A DNA stretch of 49,688 bases from Gluconacetobacter entanii (GCF_003206495.1 NZ_NKUF01000024.1:1-49688); one strand, 5' to 3'. Positions 8,735 to 18,472 are shown, counted from the stretch's first letter. The notes: generated from the sequence alone by a model not told the origin. Numbers and translations are program-made.

Positions 8735-10345
8735 TTACTTTGCCGCGGTTTCCATGGCAGCGACATGCTTTTCCCCGGCGGCAGGGACGCGGATCAGGTA
8801 ATCAAAGGCCGAAAGCGCGGCCTTCGCACCATCACCGATGGCAATGACGATCTGCTTGTACGGCGTTGTCGTGGCATCCCCGGCCGCAAAGATGCCCGGA
8901 ATGGACGTCGCGCCATGGTCATTGACGACGATCTCGCCAAAATCGCTCAGCTTTACGGTGCCTTTCAGCCATCCGGTATTGGGCAGCAGGCCGATCTGCA
9001 CGAACACCCCTTCCAGATCCAGATGGTGATCCGCGCCATCCCCCCCGCGATAGGTCAGGCCGGTGACATTTTTACCGTTGCCTTCGATCCGGGTGGTCAG
9101 CGCCTCTGTCAGGACCGTGACGTTGGGCATGCTGTACAGCTTGTCCTGCAGTACCTTGTCGGCCTTCAGGTGCGATCCTCGTTGCAGCAGCGTGACATGC
9201 GCGACAATCCCGGCAAGGTCGATCGCGGCCTCGACGCCACTATTGCCCCCGCCCGCTACCGCAACGCGCTTGCCCTTGTAGAACGGACCATCGCAATGCG
9301 GGCAGTAGGCCACGCCCCTATTGCGATATTCCTCCTCCCCTGGCACGCCGAGGTGACGCCAGTGCGCGCCTGTGGCGATGATGACCGTGCGGGCATGCAG
9401 GATCGCCCCGCTTTCCAGCGCCACGCCATGCAGGCCGCCCGGTTGTGCCGCGGGGAACAGTTCCTGCGCACGCTGGGAGGAGATCACATCGACATCATAC
9501 TGCCGGACATGGGCCTCGAGCGCTGCGGACAGTTTCGGGCCGTCGGTTTCCTTGACCGAGATGAAATTCTCGATCCCGTCCGTATCCATCACCTGCCCGC
9601 CAAAGCGCTCCACCACGATGCCGGTGCGCACGCCCTTGCGCGCGGCATAGACGGCGGCAGAAGCCCCCGCCGGCCCGCCGCCAATGATGAGTACGTCAAA
9701 GGGCGCGACATTTTTCAGCGTCTCCGCCATGCGCCGGGGCGCGTCCGCATCCAGCTTCGCAAGGATCTGCTCAACATCCGCGCGCCCGGTTTCGAACGGC
9801 TCGCCATTGAGGTAGACCTGCGGCACGGACATGATGTTGCGCGCCGTCACCTCATCCTGGAACAGTGCGCCGTCAATGGTGGTGTTGTGGATGTTGGGAT
9901 TGAGTACGCTCATGGCGTTGAGCGCCTGCACCACGTCGGGGCAGTTCTGGCATGACAGCGAGACGTAGGTCTCGAACGCGTATTTTCCCGGCATGGCGCG
10001 GATCTGCGCGATCACGTCATCCGAAAATTTCGGCGCATGTCCACCAACCTGCAGCAACGCCAGCACGAAGGACGTGAATTCATGGCCCATCGGGATGGCC
10101 GCGAAGGTCACGCCCGCCATGCCTTGCCCGGTGGCATCCGCCCGACGGATGACGAAGGAAGGGCGGCGTGTGGCCACGCCCTGCTCCGACACCTGCACCT
10201 TGTCGGAAAGGGCGGCGACCTCGTGCAGCAGTTCATGCATCTCACGCGATGGGGCGCTGTCATCAAGCGAGGCCTCCAGCACGACCGGATGGGCCAGGGT
10301 CGCCAGATACCCCTTGAGTTGCGCCTTGATGGTGTCCTGCAACAT
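8735..10345 (-). CDS. ahpF: Alkyl hydroperoxide reductase subunit F
   Basis: AhpF is the NADH-dependent flavoprotein disulfide reductase that re-reduces AhpC. It is 536 residues from the ATG at 10345 ([10 protein letters not shown]), which has GGAG about 8 bases upstream; the open frame runs 49 codons further but that extension has no family character. The N-terminal double-thioredoxin domain carries SCQNCP (C132, C135). The FAD site [11 protein letters not shown] begins at about residue 220. The redox-active CPHC (C348, C351) is in the thioredoxin-reductase-like domain. It lies 77 bases downstream of ahpC on the same strand, so they are probably co-transcribed under OxyR control. Confidence 0.96.
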   Translation of the reverse strand: MLQDTIKAQLKGYLATLAHPVVLEASLDDSAPSREMHELLHEVAALSDKVQVSEQGVATRRPSFVIRRADATGQGMAGVTFAAIPMGHEFTSFVLALLQVGGHAPKFSDDVIAQIRAMPGKYAFETYVSLSCQNCPDVVQALNAMSVLNPNIHNTTIDGALFQDEVTARNIMSVPQVYLNGEPFETGRADVEQILAKLDADAPRRMAETLKNVAPFDVLIIGGGPAGASAAVYAARKGVRTGIVVERFGGQVMDTDGIENFISVKETDGPKLSAALEAHVRQYDVDVISSQRAQELFPAAQPGGLHGVALESGAILHARTVIIATGAHWRHLGVPGEEEYRNRGVAYCPHCDGPFYKGKRVAVAGGGNSGVEAAIDLAGIVAHVTLLQRGSHLKADKVLQDKLYSMPNVTVLTEALTTRIEGNGKNVTGLTYRGGDGADHHLDLEGVFVQIGLLPNTGWLKGTVKLSDFGEIVVNDHGATSIPGIFAAGDATTTPYKQIVIAIGDGAKAALSAFDYLIRVPAAGEKHVAAMETAAK

Positions 10346-10422
10346 GGGAAAGAACTCCGCTTTTTCCGAAAAGGTGGGTACGGTGGCCCGACCCGCAAAG
10401 GGGCCGGACCACGGACCTGCGA

Positions 10423-10986
10423 TCAGATCTTGCCGACGAGATCCAGCGACGGGGTCAGGGTCGCGCTGCCTTCCTTCCACTTCGCGGGGCACACTTCGCC
10501 CGGGTGGGAGGCGACATACTGCGCGGCCTCGATCTTGCCGAGGAGTTCGCTCGCGCTGCGGCCGACGCCGCCTGCCGTGATCTCGATATACTGGATCCTG
10601 CCTTCCGGATCGATCAGGAAGGTGCCACGCTCGGCAAGGCCGGCGTCCTCGATCAGCACATCGAAATTGCGTGCGAGATGCCCGGTCGGGTCACCGATCA
10701 TCACGTACTTGATCTTGCTGATGGCCGGCGAGGTGTCATGCCATGCCTTGTGCGTGAAATGCTTGTCGGTCGAGACCGAGTAGATTTCCACACCAAGCTT
10801 CTGGAACGCGGCATAGTTGTCGGCCAGGTCCTCAAGCTCCGTCGGGCAGACGAACGTGAAGTCGGCCGGATAGAAGAAGAAAACGGACCATTTGCCCTTA
10901 ACATCGGCATCGGTCACCGTGATGAACTTGCCATTGTGGAAGGCGTCGGCCTTGAAAGGCTTCAGGGGCGAATTGATGCGTGCCAT
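10423..10986 (-). CDS. ahpC: Alkyl hydroperoxide reductase subunit C (2-Cys peroxiredoxin)
   Basis: AhpC reduces hydrogen peroxide, organic hydroperoxides and peroxynitrite in the cytoplasm using AhpF as reductant. At 187 residues from the ATG at 10986 it has exactly the usual AhpC length. The peroxidatic cysteine is C47 in FTFVCPTE, and the resolving cysteine is in GEVCPAKW near residue 166. A GAGGAG ribosome-binding site precedes the chosen start. The open frame extends upstream to 11046, but that part ([13 protein letters not shown]) is not conserved peroxiredoxin sequence. It is divergent from oxyR, the standard arrangement for a peroxide-induced operon. Confidence 0.97.
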   Translation of the reverse strand: MARINSPLKPFKADAFHNGKFITVTDADVKGKWSVFFFYPADFTFVCPTELEDLADNYAAFQKLGVEIYSVSTDKHFTHKAWHDTSPAISKIKYVMIGDPTGHLARNFDVLIEDAGLAERGTFLIDPEGRIQYIEITAGGVGRSASELLGKIEAAQYVASHPGEVCPAKWKEGSATLTPSLDLVGKI

Positions 10987-11069
10987 GTGAAATGCTCCTC
11001 GCTTTCGCTTGTCAGTTGATGACAGGTCATGTTGTCCCACGAACACGGATGACGCGGAAACTGTTTGTT

Positions 11070-11086
11070 CTGATAGCTCTGATAGG
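11070..11086. promoter_or_regulatory. Candidate OxyR site in the ahpC-oxyR intergenic region
   Basis: TGATAGCTCTGATAG contains two ATAG half-elements spaced as in the first part of the OxyR consensus (ATAG-N-T-NNN-A). The matching CTAT half is missing, so this is only a candidate. Its position between the divergent ahpC and oxyR genes is what makes it plausible. Confidence 0.3.
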
Positions 11087-11131
11087 CAGAACCTTTCAAT
11101 CCCTCCTCAGGAATCCGTTATACCTATACAC

Positions 11132-12085
11132 ATGAGCTATATTCCCCTTTCCGGCCTGTCGCTGCGGGACATTGAATATGTTGTCGCGGTGGACGACCTG
11201 CGCAACTTCTCCCGTGCGGCGGAACGCTGTGGCGTCAGCCAGGGTGGCCTGTCGGAGCAGGTGCGCAAGCTTGAAACCCTGCTTGGCGTGGTCCTGTTCG
11301 AACGCACCCGCCGCCATGTCGCCCCCACCCCGCAGGGCGCGCGCCTGATCGCGCTGGGGCGCGAGGTGATTGCCGCCGCCCGCGCCATGATCGAGGCCGC
11401 GCGCGTGCAGGCAGGCCCGCTCGAAGGCATGCTGCGCATTGGTGTCATCGCCACGCTTGGTCCCTATTACGTGCCAAGCCTGTTGCCGCTGCTGCGCCAT
11501 GCCTATCCGCAACTCAGGCTGCAACTGACCGACAGCCAGACGCTTCCCATGCTGCGGATGCTGCGTCATGACGAACTTGACCTTGTCTTCGCCGCCCTGC
11601 CGGTCAGTCATGAAGCCCTCCATTACGCACCAATTTTTGAAGAGCCGTTTGTCGCCGCCTTTCCCGCCAGCCACCCGCTTGCGCACCGCCAGACGCTTGC
11701 GATGGGCGACCTTGACGGGCCGGACCTGCTGCTGCTTGAAGAAGGACATTGCCTGCGCGATCAGGCGCTGGCCCTGTGCGGCATGCCTGCGCATCACGAC
11801 CGACAGCGCCTTGCCACCAGTCTGGAAATGCTGTGGCATATGATCGGCGCGGGCGAAGGATATTCGCTGATTCCCCGCCTTGCCCTGCGTCATCGCGGGG
11901 AGTGGGAGGACCTGATCACCACCACGCCCCTTGCGGATGCGCAACGCACCATCGGCCTTGTCTGGCGCGCATCAGACCCGAGGGAGGACGCATTCCGCGC
12001 ATTCGCCCGTTTCCTGCGCGAAAACACGCCCGATGGCTGTCGTCCGGTGGCGGATTACCCCACAATCGCCGATGCGCGGGAATAA
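11132..12085 (+). CDS. oxyR: OxyR-type LysR-family peroxide sensor
   Basis: This is a peroxide-sensing LysR activator of 317 residues from the ATG at 11132 (MSYIPLSGLSLRDIEYV). The N-terminal winged helix-turn-helix includes NFSRAAERCGVSQGGLSEQV. The regulatory domain holds the diagnostic EEGHCLRDQALALC, with C207 and C216 nine residues apart as in E. coli OxyR C199/C208, so disulfide sensing should be intact. The open frame begins 41 codons earlier, but that N-terminal part is not family-like. It is divergent from ahpC-ahpF, which it very probably regulates. Confidence 0.95.
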   Translation: MSYIPLSGLSLRDIEYVVAVDDLRNFSRAAERCGVSQGGLSEQVRKLETLLGVVLFERTRRHVAPTPQGARLIALGREVIAAARAMIEAARVQAGPLEGMLRIGVIATLGPYYVPSLLPLLRHAYPQLRLQLTDSQTLPMLRMLRHDELDLVFAALPVSHEALHYAPIFEEPFVAAFPASHPLAHRQTLAMGDLDGPDLLLLEEGHCLRDQALALCGMPAHHDRQRLATSLEMLWHMIGAGEGYSLIPRLALRHRGEWEDLITTTPLADAQRTIGLVWRASDPREDAFRAFARFLRENTPDGCRPVADYPTIADARE

Positions 12086-12163
12086 TGCCTTCCCCTTCCC
12101 TTACCCCCTGCCCCGGACGGTCATGCGGGCCGTCCTTTCTGTCACGTTCATGGAAAACCGGTC

Positions 12164-14023
12164 TTGCCTGATAAGTCTGCCTCCCGAACGCATCGGTCCG
12201 ATGCAGGTCCATCATGGCGCACATGGCTGTCGCGGCGTTTCGGGGTGTACGGCCACCTTCCGCGCATGTTCCGGCAGTTGTGGCAATGCAGCCCTGCCCT
12301 GACACTGGCCAGCATGGGACTGCGCCTGATACAGGCGATCCAGCCACCGCTCGCACTTTATGTCGCGAAACTGATTGTCGATGGGGTCATACATCTCGGC
12401 GGACATGCACGGGACCGTGCGGGGGCGGATCATCTGGAACTCTGGCTGGCGGTGGAATTCGGGCTGATCATCCTGTCGGACCTGACATCGCGTGCGGTGG
12501 CCCTTGTCGATGGCCTGCTGAACGAACGCTATATCAACGCCGTCAGTATTGCGCTGATGGAACATGCAGCGACGCTGGACCTTGCGCAGTTTGAATCCAG
12601 CGAACTGCAGGACCTGCTGGAACGTGCCCGCCGGCAGGCATCGGGGCGCAACAACCTGCTGGTGCAACTGTTCAATATCGGCCAGACGGCGCTGACGGCC
12701 ATCACGCTGGTCATCGGCGTTGTCGCCTTTGCCCCGTGGATGGTCCTGATCCTGATTGTCGGCCTGCTGCCCGCTGCTGCCGGGGAGGCCCGCTTCAATG
12801 CCGAGGCCTATCGCCTGATGCGGGCGAAAACCGCGGAACGGCGGGAAATGGAATATCTGCGCAGCATCGGGGCCAGTGCGGAACATGCCAAGGAAATCAA
12901 GCTGTTCTGGCTGGGCGGTTTCCTTGTGGAGCGTTTCCGCGCGGCGGCGGCCACCGTCCTTGAACAGAACCGCAGGCTTGCCGTGCGCCGTTTTGGGTGG
13001 AGCAGCCTGTTCGCCGCCATCGGGTCCGTGACCTATTACGGTGTCTATGTCGTGATCGTGCATGACACGGTGCGCGGGCAGTTCTCGGTCGGGGACCTCA
13101 CGTTCCTGTCGGGATCGTTCCTGCGGCTGCATGGCCTGCTGTCCAGTCTGCTGCTCGGCATTACGCAGACGGCGGGACAGGCGCAGTATCTTGATGATTT
13201 CTTCGCCTTTCTCGACCTGCGCCCGGTCATCATGTCCCCGGTTGCGACACGCCCGTTTCCATCGCCGATCCGCCACGGCATCCGCTTTCACGATGTCGGG
13301 TTCCGGTATCCGGGCACGGACCGCTGGGCGCTGCGGCATCTGGACCTGCGCATCGCGGCGGGGGAAACGGTGGCGCTGGTGGGGGAAAATGGCGCGGGCA
13401 AGACGACCATCGTCAAGCTGCTGACACGCCTGTACGATCCCGATGAGGGAGAGATCACGGTCGATGGCGTGTCGTTGCGCGACATGGACCTTGATGACCT
13501 GCGCGCCCATATCGGGGTCATTTTTCAGGATTTTGTCCGCTATAGCCTGACGGCGGCGGAAAATATCGCCGTCGGGCGTATCGGGGCGCTGTCGGATTCC
13601 GCGCGGATCACGGCCGCCGCGCGCGAAGGACTGGCCGATGGGGTGGTTGAAAAACTGCCGCTGGGATACGACCAGCCCCTTGGCAAACGGGTGGCGAAAG
13701 GACGCGACCTGTCCGGTGGGGAGTGGCAGAAGATCGCCATTTCACGCGCCTATATGCGCGATGCCGACCTGCTGATCCTTGATGAGCCGACATCCGCGCT
13801 TGATGCGCGGGCGGAGGCCGATGTCTTTGAACGCATGCGCGCCCTGCGCCATGGCAAGGCCGCGCTGGTGATTTCCCACCGTTTTTCGACCGTGCGGACT
13901 GCGGACCGCATCGTGGTGCTGGAACATGGGCAGGTGCTGGAATCCGGCACGCATGACGAACTGCTGGCCCATGGCGGGCGCTATGCCGAACTGTTTGCAC
14001 TGCAGGCGGCGGGGTATCAGTAG
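12164..14023 (+). CDS. ABC exporter, fused permease and ATPase half-transporter
   Basis: This is a 619-residue half-transporter that would work as a dimer. A six-helix exporter membrane domain spans about residues 35-330. The nucleotide-binding domain has Walker A GENGAGKTT (about residue 406), the signature LSGGEWQ (516), Walker B LLILDEP and the switch histidine in VISHRFS. The open frame starts at a TTG at 12164 after GGAAAACC. A start further in, for example GTG at 12245 or ATG at 12266, is also possible because the first 30 residues are polar and unlike the family. There are no closely linked partner genes, so the substrate (lipid, peptide or drug) is unknown. Confidence 0.9.
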   Translation: MPDKSASRTHRSDAGPSWRTWLSRRFGVYGHLPRMFRQLWQCSPALTLASMGLRLIQAIQPPLALYVAKLIVDGVIHLGGHARDRAGADHLELWLAVEFGLIILSDLTSRAVALVDGLLNERYINAVSIALMEHAATLDLAQFESSELQDLLERARRQASGRNNLLVQLFNIGQTALTAITLVIGVVAFAPWMVLILIVGLLPAAAGEARFNAEAYRLMRAKTAERREMEYLRSIGASAEHAKEIKLFWLGGFLVERFRAAAATVLEQNRRLAVRRFGWSSLFAAIGSVTYYGVYVVIVHDTVRGQFSVGDLTFLSGSFLRLHGLLSSLLLGITQTAGQAQYLDDFFAFLDLRPVIMSPVATRPFPSPIRHGIRFHDVGFRYPGTDRWALRHLDLRIAAGETVALVGENGAGKTTIVKLLTRLYDPDEGEITVDGVSLRDMDLDDLRAHIGVIFQDFVRYSLTAAENIAVGRIGALSDSARITAAAREGLADGVVEKLPLGYDQPLGKRVAKGRDLSGGEWQKIAISRAYMRDADLLILDEPTSALDARAEADVFERMRALRHGKAALVISHRFSTVRTADRIVVLEHGQVLESGTHDELLAHGGRYAELFALQAAGYQ

Positions 14024-14063
14024 GCGCGAAAACTTTACAATGACGCCAGCGATGATACGGGCC

Positions 14064-14999
14064 TCATTCCGTGCAGGCGATGAAGAACGTCATCGTCAGG
14101 ACCGACAGGACCGCGCTGAGGAACAGGGTCGATGCGGCCTCACGCTCATCAACCCTGAAGCGGACGGCCAGGATCACCATCACGGTGCCAACCGGAATGG
14201 ACAGCGCGAGCACCGCCGCACGGATCGTCTCGTGTGACATGCCGATCAGCACCATGATCCCCCACGAGACCGCAGGCACGAGGATGTTGCGCGCGGCCAC
14301 CGTCATGACGACGGGCAGTGTGATGGATACACGCTGTGCAAACAGCACGATCCCCGACGCAAACAGCGCCACACCCGCCGCCGCATTGCCAAGCAGGCCG
14401 AGCGAGTCCAGCAGCGCCCCGGGAAGATGCATATCCATCACCACCAGCATCGTCGCCGCGATCGGCGCCCAGACGATCGGTTCCTCCAGCGAGGAGATGA
14501 TCTGCCTGCGGATCCCCGGCGGGGCCGCGATCCCCGCACTTGCATTCTTTGCCAGCAGCATGAAACAGAGCGGTGTCTGCACCATCACCATGGCAAACAC
14601 CGCGGCCGAAATGGCGACGGTGGCGCTGCTATGCCCGATCAGTGGCGGCAGCATGGCCGAACCGATGAAGGGGACGGACGGCGCGCCAATCGCCAGTCCC
14701 TGCAGCGTCGCACCCGACGCATCACGCCGGAACACATGCCGCGACATCAGATAGGCCACGACAAAACTGCCGCACATCAGCAGGAAGACACAGGCCGCAA
14801 GAGGCACCTGCTGCGCCAGGATTGCGCGTGGCGTCCTGGTGATGCCCACGAACAGGTTCAGCGGGAACGCATACAGCATGACCATCCGGTTGAGGGTGGA
14901 GACCTGCTCCCCATCGAAATCCTTATGCCAGCCTGCCCGGTAACCAAGGGAAAACACCACGATGAGTGGCAGCATCGCGGCAAGTATGTTTGAAAGCAT
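14064..14999 (-). CDS. AEC-family (auxin efflux carrier/malate permease-like) transporter
   Basis: This is a 311-residue inner-membrane protein with about ten hydrophobic segments arranged as two five-helix halves. It starts LAAMLPLIVVFSLGYRAGW and ends in ALSIPVGTVMVILAVRF. The pattern, length and N-terminal LGYRAGW match the auxin-efflux-carrier family, whose bacterial members move dicarboxylates such as malate or malonate. It converges with the ABC exporter gene (40-base gap) and is followed upstream by an aldo/keto reductase on the same strand. The substrate is not predictable from sequence. Confidence 0.88.
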   Translation of the reverse strand: MLSNILAAMLPLIVVFSLGYRAGWHKDFDGEQVSTLNRMVMLYAFPLNLFVGITRTPRAILAQQVPLAACVFLLMCGSFVVAYLMSRHVFRRDASGATLQGLAIGAPSVPFIGSAMLPPLIGHSSATVAISAAVFAMVMVQTPLCFMLLAKNASAGIAAPPGIRRQIISSLEEPIVWAPIAATMLVVMDMHLPGALLDSLGLLGNAAAGVALFASGIVLFAQRVSITLPVVMTVAARNILVPAVSWGIMVLIGMSHETIRAAVLALSIPVGTVMVILAVRFRVDEREAASTLFLSAVLSVLTMTFFIACTE

Positions 15000-15119
15000 G
15001 CAGTCGTAAGTCCCGTGATATACAAGGCAGGGCCGCAGGTGTCCTGACGTCCCCGTAACGTTTTACAGTACGGGCGTGATTATGGAACAGGGATGGGGCC
15101 ACCGCACCGTCATCGCGGG

Positions 15120-16145
15120 TCAGAGGGCGCTGACACTGCGCCACAGGTCGATCTTTCCGTCCCTGGCGTACTGGTCGATCCGGTTCAGTTCATCCGTGGT
15201 GAAATGCAGGTTCTTCAGCGCATCAAGCGAATTGTCCAGTTGCGCCACGGTACGCGCGCCGATCAGCGCGGATGTCACCCGCGGGTCACGCAGCACCCAC
15301 GCAATGGCCATCTGCGCCAGGCTCTGCCCCCGTTGCGCCGCAAGGTCATTGAGCGCCCGTACATGGGCAAGGTTTTCCTCCCCCAGCATCTCGGGATTGA
15401 AGGAGGTGCCTTTTGTCGCGCGGGACTGATCGGGAACGCCGTGGAGGTATTTGTCCGTCAGCAGTCCCTGCGCCAGCGGCGAAAAGGCGATGCATCCCAC
15501 GCCAAGTTCCGCCAGCGTGTCGAGCAGCGAGACCTCCACCCACCGGTTCAGCAGGGAATATGATGGCTGGTGGATCAGCAGCGGCACGCCTTGCGCCTTC
15601 AGGATTGCCGCAGCCTCACGCGTGCGTTCCGGGCCGTAGGAGGAAATGCCGACATACAGCGCCTTGCCCTGACGCACCATCTGCACCAGCGCGCCCATTG
15701 TCTCCTCAAGCGGGGTATCGGGCGACGGACGGTGGGAATAGAAGATATCGACGTAATCAAGGCCCATGCGACGCAGGCTCTGATCCAGCGAGGCCAGCAG
15801 GTATTTGCGTGATCCCCCCACCCCGTAAGGACCGGGCCACATGTCCCATCCTGCCTTGGAGGAGATGACCATCTCGTCACGATGGGCGGCGAAATCCTTT
15901 TTCAAGATCTCGCCGAAATTTTCTTCGGCGGAGCCATAGGGCGGGCCGTAATTGTTCGCCAGATCGAAATGCGTGACCCCACGGTCGAATGCCCGGCGGA
16001 TGACCGCACGGCCCGTTTCGAACACATCGACCCCACCGAAATTCTGCCATAACCCCAGGGAGATCGGCGGCAGATCAAGCCCGGAACGGCCGCAACGCCG
16101 GAAACCGGCCTGTTCATAACGGTGTGCGTCAGGAACCCATGTCAT
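15120..16145 (-). CDS. gpr: Gpr/YghZ-like aldo/keto reductase
   Basis: This is an NADPH-dependent aldo/keto reductase of 341 residues from the ATG at 16145 (MTWVPDAHRYEQ). It closely tracks E. coli Gpr (YghZ, L-glyceraldehyde-3-phosphate/methylglyoxal reductase) through SLGLWQNFG, HFDLANNYGPP, WDMWPGPYG, GGSRKYLLASLDQSL and YVDIFYSH. The catalytic Asp, Tyr, Lys and His of the family are at FDLANNY, SSKAG and FYSHR. The open frame extends seven codons to a TTG at 16166. The role is detoxification of short aldehydes, inferred from the family. It is monocistronic as far as can be seen. Confidence 0.9.
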   Translation of the reverse strand: MTWVPDAHRYEQAGFRRCGRSGLDLPPISLGLWQNFGGVDVFETGRAVIRRAFDRGVTHFDLANNYGPPYGSAEENFGEILKKDFAAHRDEMVISSKAGWDMWPGPYGVGGSRKYLLASLDQSLRRMGLDYVDIFYSHRPSPDTPLEETMGALVQMVRQGKALYVGISSYGPERTREAAAILKAQGVPLLIHQPSYSLLNRWVEVSLLDTLAELGVGCIAFSPLAQGLLTDKYLHGVPDQSRATKGTSFNPEMLGEENLAHVRALNDLAAQRGQSLAQMAIAWVLRDPRVTSALIGARTVAQLDNSLDALKNLHFTTDELNRIDQYARDGKIDLWRSVSAL

Positions 16146-16973
16146 ATTTTCTGCCCCCGTGGTCAATTATTCGTAGTCCATTACCGGACGGTCCACGATA
16201 TACGCCAGTGACCGGGACGGCAAAGGGAGGACGATCGCATCTACTCCCATTCCCCCCCAGAAACAGGGGGCAATCCTGCGCGCCGGTACCGATCCCGCTG
16301 GTTCCGGCGGTGCTCTCGCTCCAGATCGCGCCTTCGCGCAGCTCCAGCATGAGGCAGGCCGGCAGGTGTGCGATCAATATTACGGACCAGAATGATGGCG
16401 TTCCGATCGATCCGCAGGACCATCAGGCCCCCTGCACAAGGCCGAACAGGCGGCGCATTTCAGGCATGTCGGTTTTCAGAAGATTTCTGGAACAGACAGC
16501 AACATGTCGGAATTCCGCCCCGGACAGGACATCGGACCTCCATCCCTGCGGCAGATCCAGATTATGGGGCTAGGCACAATGCGGCCAGGATCTGGCGATC
16601 TCACTCGTGCTCGACATTCGCAGCAACTGCTTCGGGACGATGGGGCCCCTGCACCTTTCACAGGCCATGCCGATCTTGGTTCATGGCCTGTACATCAGGT
16701 CATGCACGATGCATGGGTATAAAAGCGTGGTTTTCCTGTACAGGTTTATTTGCTCATGGAATATCCTACCTTCCATTATAGGCATGGAGGCACTTGTCTC
16801 ATATTTTCCATCAATCCTGTATCAACTTGCCGGGATACGGGTGTCATTTCCTGCTGGCGCGACGTCGCTGCCGGATTGCACCATGGATGGAAATAAATGA
16901 CACAGGATACGGAAAAGACGAACCATGACCACGCCATTGCGGGAATGACGGATGTCAGCGCAGGCCCCTTCAT
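16146..16973. other. 828-base stretch without an intact gene
   Basis: The stretch holds the AcoR-like relic described at 16280-16640. The rest (about 16640-16973) is more AT-rich, with no recognisable coding sequence; several short ORFs on both strands look accidental. Confidence 0.6.
16280..16640 (-). pseudogene. Relic of an AcoR-like sigma-54 activator (N-terminal GAF part)
   Basis: Reading the minus strand across frames gives SEIARSWPHCA, a stop (complement of 16570-16572), then DVLSGAEFRH, TDMPEMRRLFGLVQGA and another stop (16423-16425). A one-base shift gives LMVLRIDRNAIILVRNI, and a further shift gives LREGAIWSESTAGTSGIGTG. The order and wording match the start of AcoR-type activators: the IARSW region, a segment before GAF, then GAF with the AGTxxIGT signature. 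The AAA+ and Fis domains are absent, so the gene is dead. In life it would have activated a sigma-54 promoter for alcohol or acetoin-type catabolism. The family call rests on motif recognition, not an alignment. Confidence 0.65.
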
Positions 16974-17864
16974 TTACCATAGATAGACGAATTTGACGTA
17001 ATAGGCATTGCTTTCGGGAACATTTCGCCCGTCCACGGAATGGGAGTAGCGGGTGGTAAAGGACAGGTGCTGCGAAATATTGAACATCACCCCGGCGCCA
17101 AGCGTGATTTCACGGCTGTTGGAATCATCCAGATACTGTCGTGCGGTATTGTCATACGTTCCCTTGACATTCTGACAGTCAAGGGCAAGGAACGGCTCGA
17201 ACAGATGCGTCGCCTTCCAACTGAAACGCAGGTTGGTGTAGAATACGACACCGGGGTTATAGCTATGCTGTCCCTTCTGGTGTTTCGCTGCCCCGGCGAC
17301 CGTTCCGGCATCCCCGTCGAAGCTGAAATGTTTCCATTCATAATCGAAGATGAAGCTGGAAATGTTTGACCAGTAATTGGGCGATGTCGCATCGCGCGTA
17401 CCCACTGCGGTCTGCATGAAGGTCTGGATGCCGAAAGTACTGTGCCTGTTGGGCTTGAACCATGCGGCAGGACCGACAATCGTGGGGCCAAGGCCGCCGT
17501 AATTGGTGCCATTCGCCAGGCTGTAGCTTTCCGTCTGGATCAGTTCGAATGCGAACCCTACATGCGGGATGGCGGCGAAACTGCGGAAATGCACGTATTT
17601 CGTCATGCCCGCCCATGTATGGCTGCCGCCATTGGCATGCCGTTGTCCGTCGCTGTTATAGGAACTGCCGGCCGCATTCCCGTCGCCATATTGCACGAGC
17701 ACATTGAATGGCTTGAAATCAACCGGCAGGTCATATTCATGCGGACCGATGATCCCGAGGGTGACGTCGGCGGCCCTTGCGGAGCGCGCGCCGAAGATGA
17801 CGACGGACATGAGCGCGTAACGGAGCATGGCACGGGGCCATGCCGACCTTTCTGTATGATGCAT
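16974..17864 (-). CDS. Outer-membrane beta-barrel, phenol-degradation MetA-like transporter family
   Basis: This is an exported barrel protein of 296 residues from the ATG at 17864 (MHHTERSAW), which has GGAAACG upstream. The open frame runs on to 17912. A signal peptide (MLRYALMSVVIFGARSARAAD) is followed by alternating aromatic strands (VGFAFELIQTESYSL, GVVFYTNLRFSWKA) and a terminal strand ending in Trp (YYVKFVYLW), typical of outer-membrane insertion. The pattern fits the 'MetA-pathway of phenol degradation' transporter family, but this is a weak match by eye. It starts 68 bases after the dead PQQ-dehydrogenase relic on the same strand. It may once have been the porin of that dehydrogenase's operon. 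Confidence 0.65.
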   Translation of the reverse strand: MHHTERSAWPRAMLRYALMSVVIFGARSARAADVTLGIIGPHEYDLPVDFKPFNVLVQYGDGNAAGSSYNSDGQRHANGGSHTWAGMTKYVHFRSFAAIPHVGFAFELIQTESYSLANGTNYGGLGPTIVGPAAWFKPNRHSTFGIQTFMQTAVGTRDATSPNYWSNISSFIFDYEWKHFSFDGDAGTVAGAAKHQKGQHSYNPGVVFYTNLRFSWKATHLFEPFLALDCQNVKGTYDNTARQYLDDSNSREITLGAGVMFNISQHLSFTTRYSHSVDGRNVPESNAYYVKFVYLW

Positions 17865-18472
17865 GGGGACGTTTCCATGGTGCAGCACGGTCGCCGGAAT
17901 GATGCCCGGCACCCGAGCAGGTTATTGTTGTTTATTTATTTTTATCCTGCACACCGTCGAGTGTATAGGCGATGATGTAATCACCACTTCGCGCGCTCAG
18001 TTCACCATGACCGCTTGTGGCAATCACGACATATTGCTTTCCATTTATTTCATACGACATCGGCGTTGCCTGACCGGCCGCCTGCGGGCAGGTGCTCTCC
18101 CGTCACGATGTCCAGCGCGATGGTCGCGGACGACGCGTGCCGCCCCAGTAGTGGGGACATAGACCAGCCCGAGGTTGAGGTCCGCCGTATAGACGTGGCC
18201 AGACAGAACTTTCCCTCTACCACAAGCGAGTGCGTCACTCTTCAGCATGAAAATCTGAAGAAACGCCGCGCGATATCATGATTTATTCACAGAGTTTTGT
18301 GGTTGGAAAACCAGACTGTCTTATTCCTGAGACAATCCGGCAGCAACTTTCGGCATGACCGGGGAAGCATCATCCCGATGCTGCTGCCTCACCACGCTTT
18401 GCACCGCCCATGCGGGACGGTGTGGGCATACCTGCGGATACCGGTCGTTTTGCGGCAGGACGGGGACAGTTC
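17865..18472. other. 608-base stretch without an intact gene
   Basis: The stretch holds the PQQ-dehydrogenase relic (17932-18240). Bases 18241-18472 show no recognisable coding sequence. Confidence 0.6.
17932..18240 (-). pseudogene. Relic of membrane PQQ-dependent glucose/quinate-type dehydrogenase
   Basis: On the minus strand, the last 42 codons before a TAA at 17932-17934 read MSYEINGKQYVVIATSGHG, then SGDYIIAYTLDG. This is the conserved C-terminal end of membrane-bound quinoprotein glucose/quinate dehydrogenases. In frame just before it is GQATP. Upstream, in other frames, are LPAGG, SSATIALDIVTG and ADLNLGLVYVPT, blocks of the same family in the correct order. Roughly 200 residues between the ALDIVTG and LPAGG blocks are missing, and there are at least two frameshifts. 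The N-terminal membrane domain is gone. The gene is a heavily deleted relic; the exact sugar or polyol substrate cannot be said. Confidence 0.78.

Noticed and set aside
16124..16781. Plus-strand ORFs of 130-150 codons over the activator relic
   Set aside because: The minus strand carries the recognisable relic; the plus frames have no family features.
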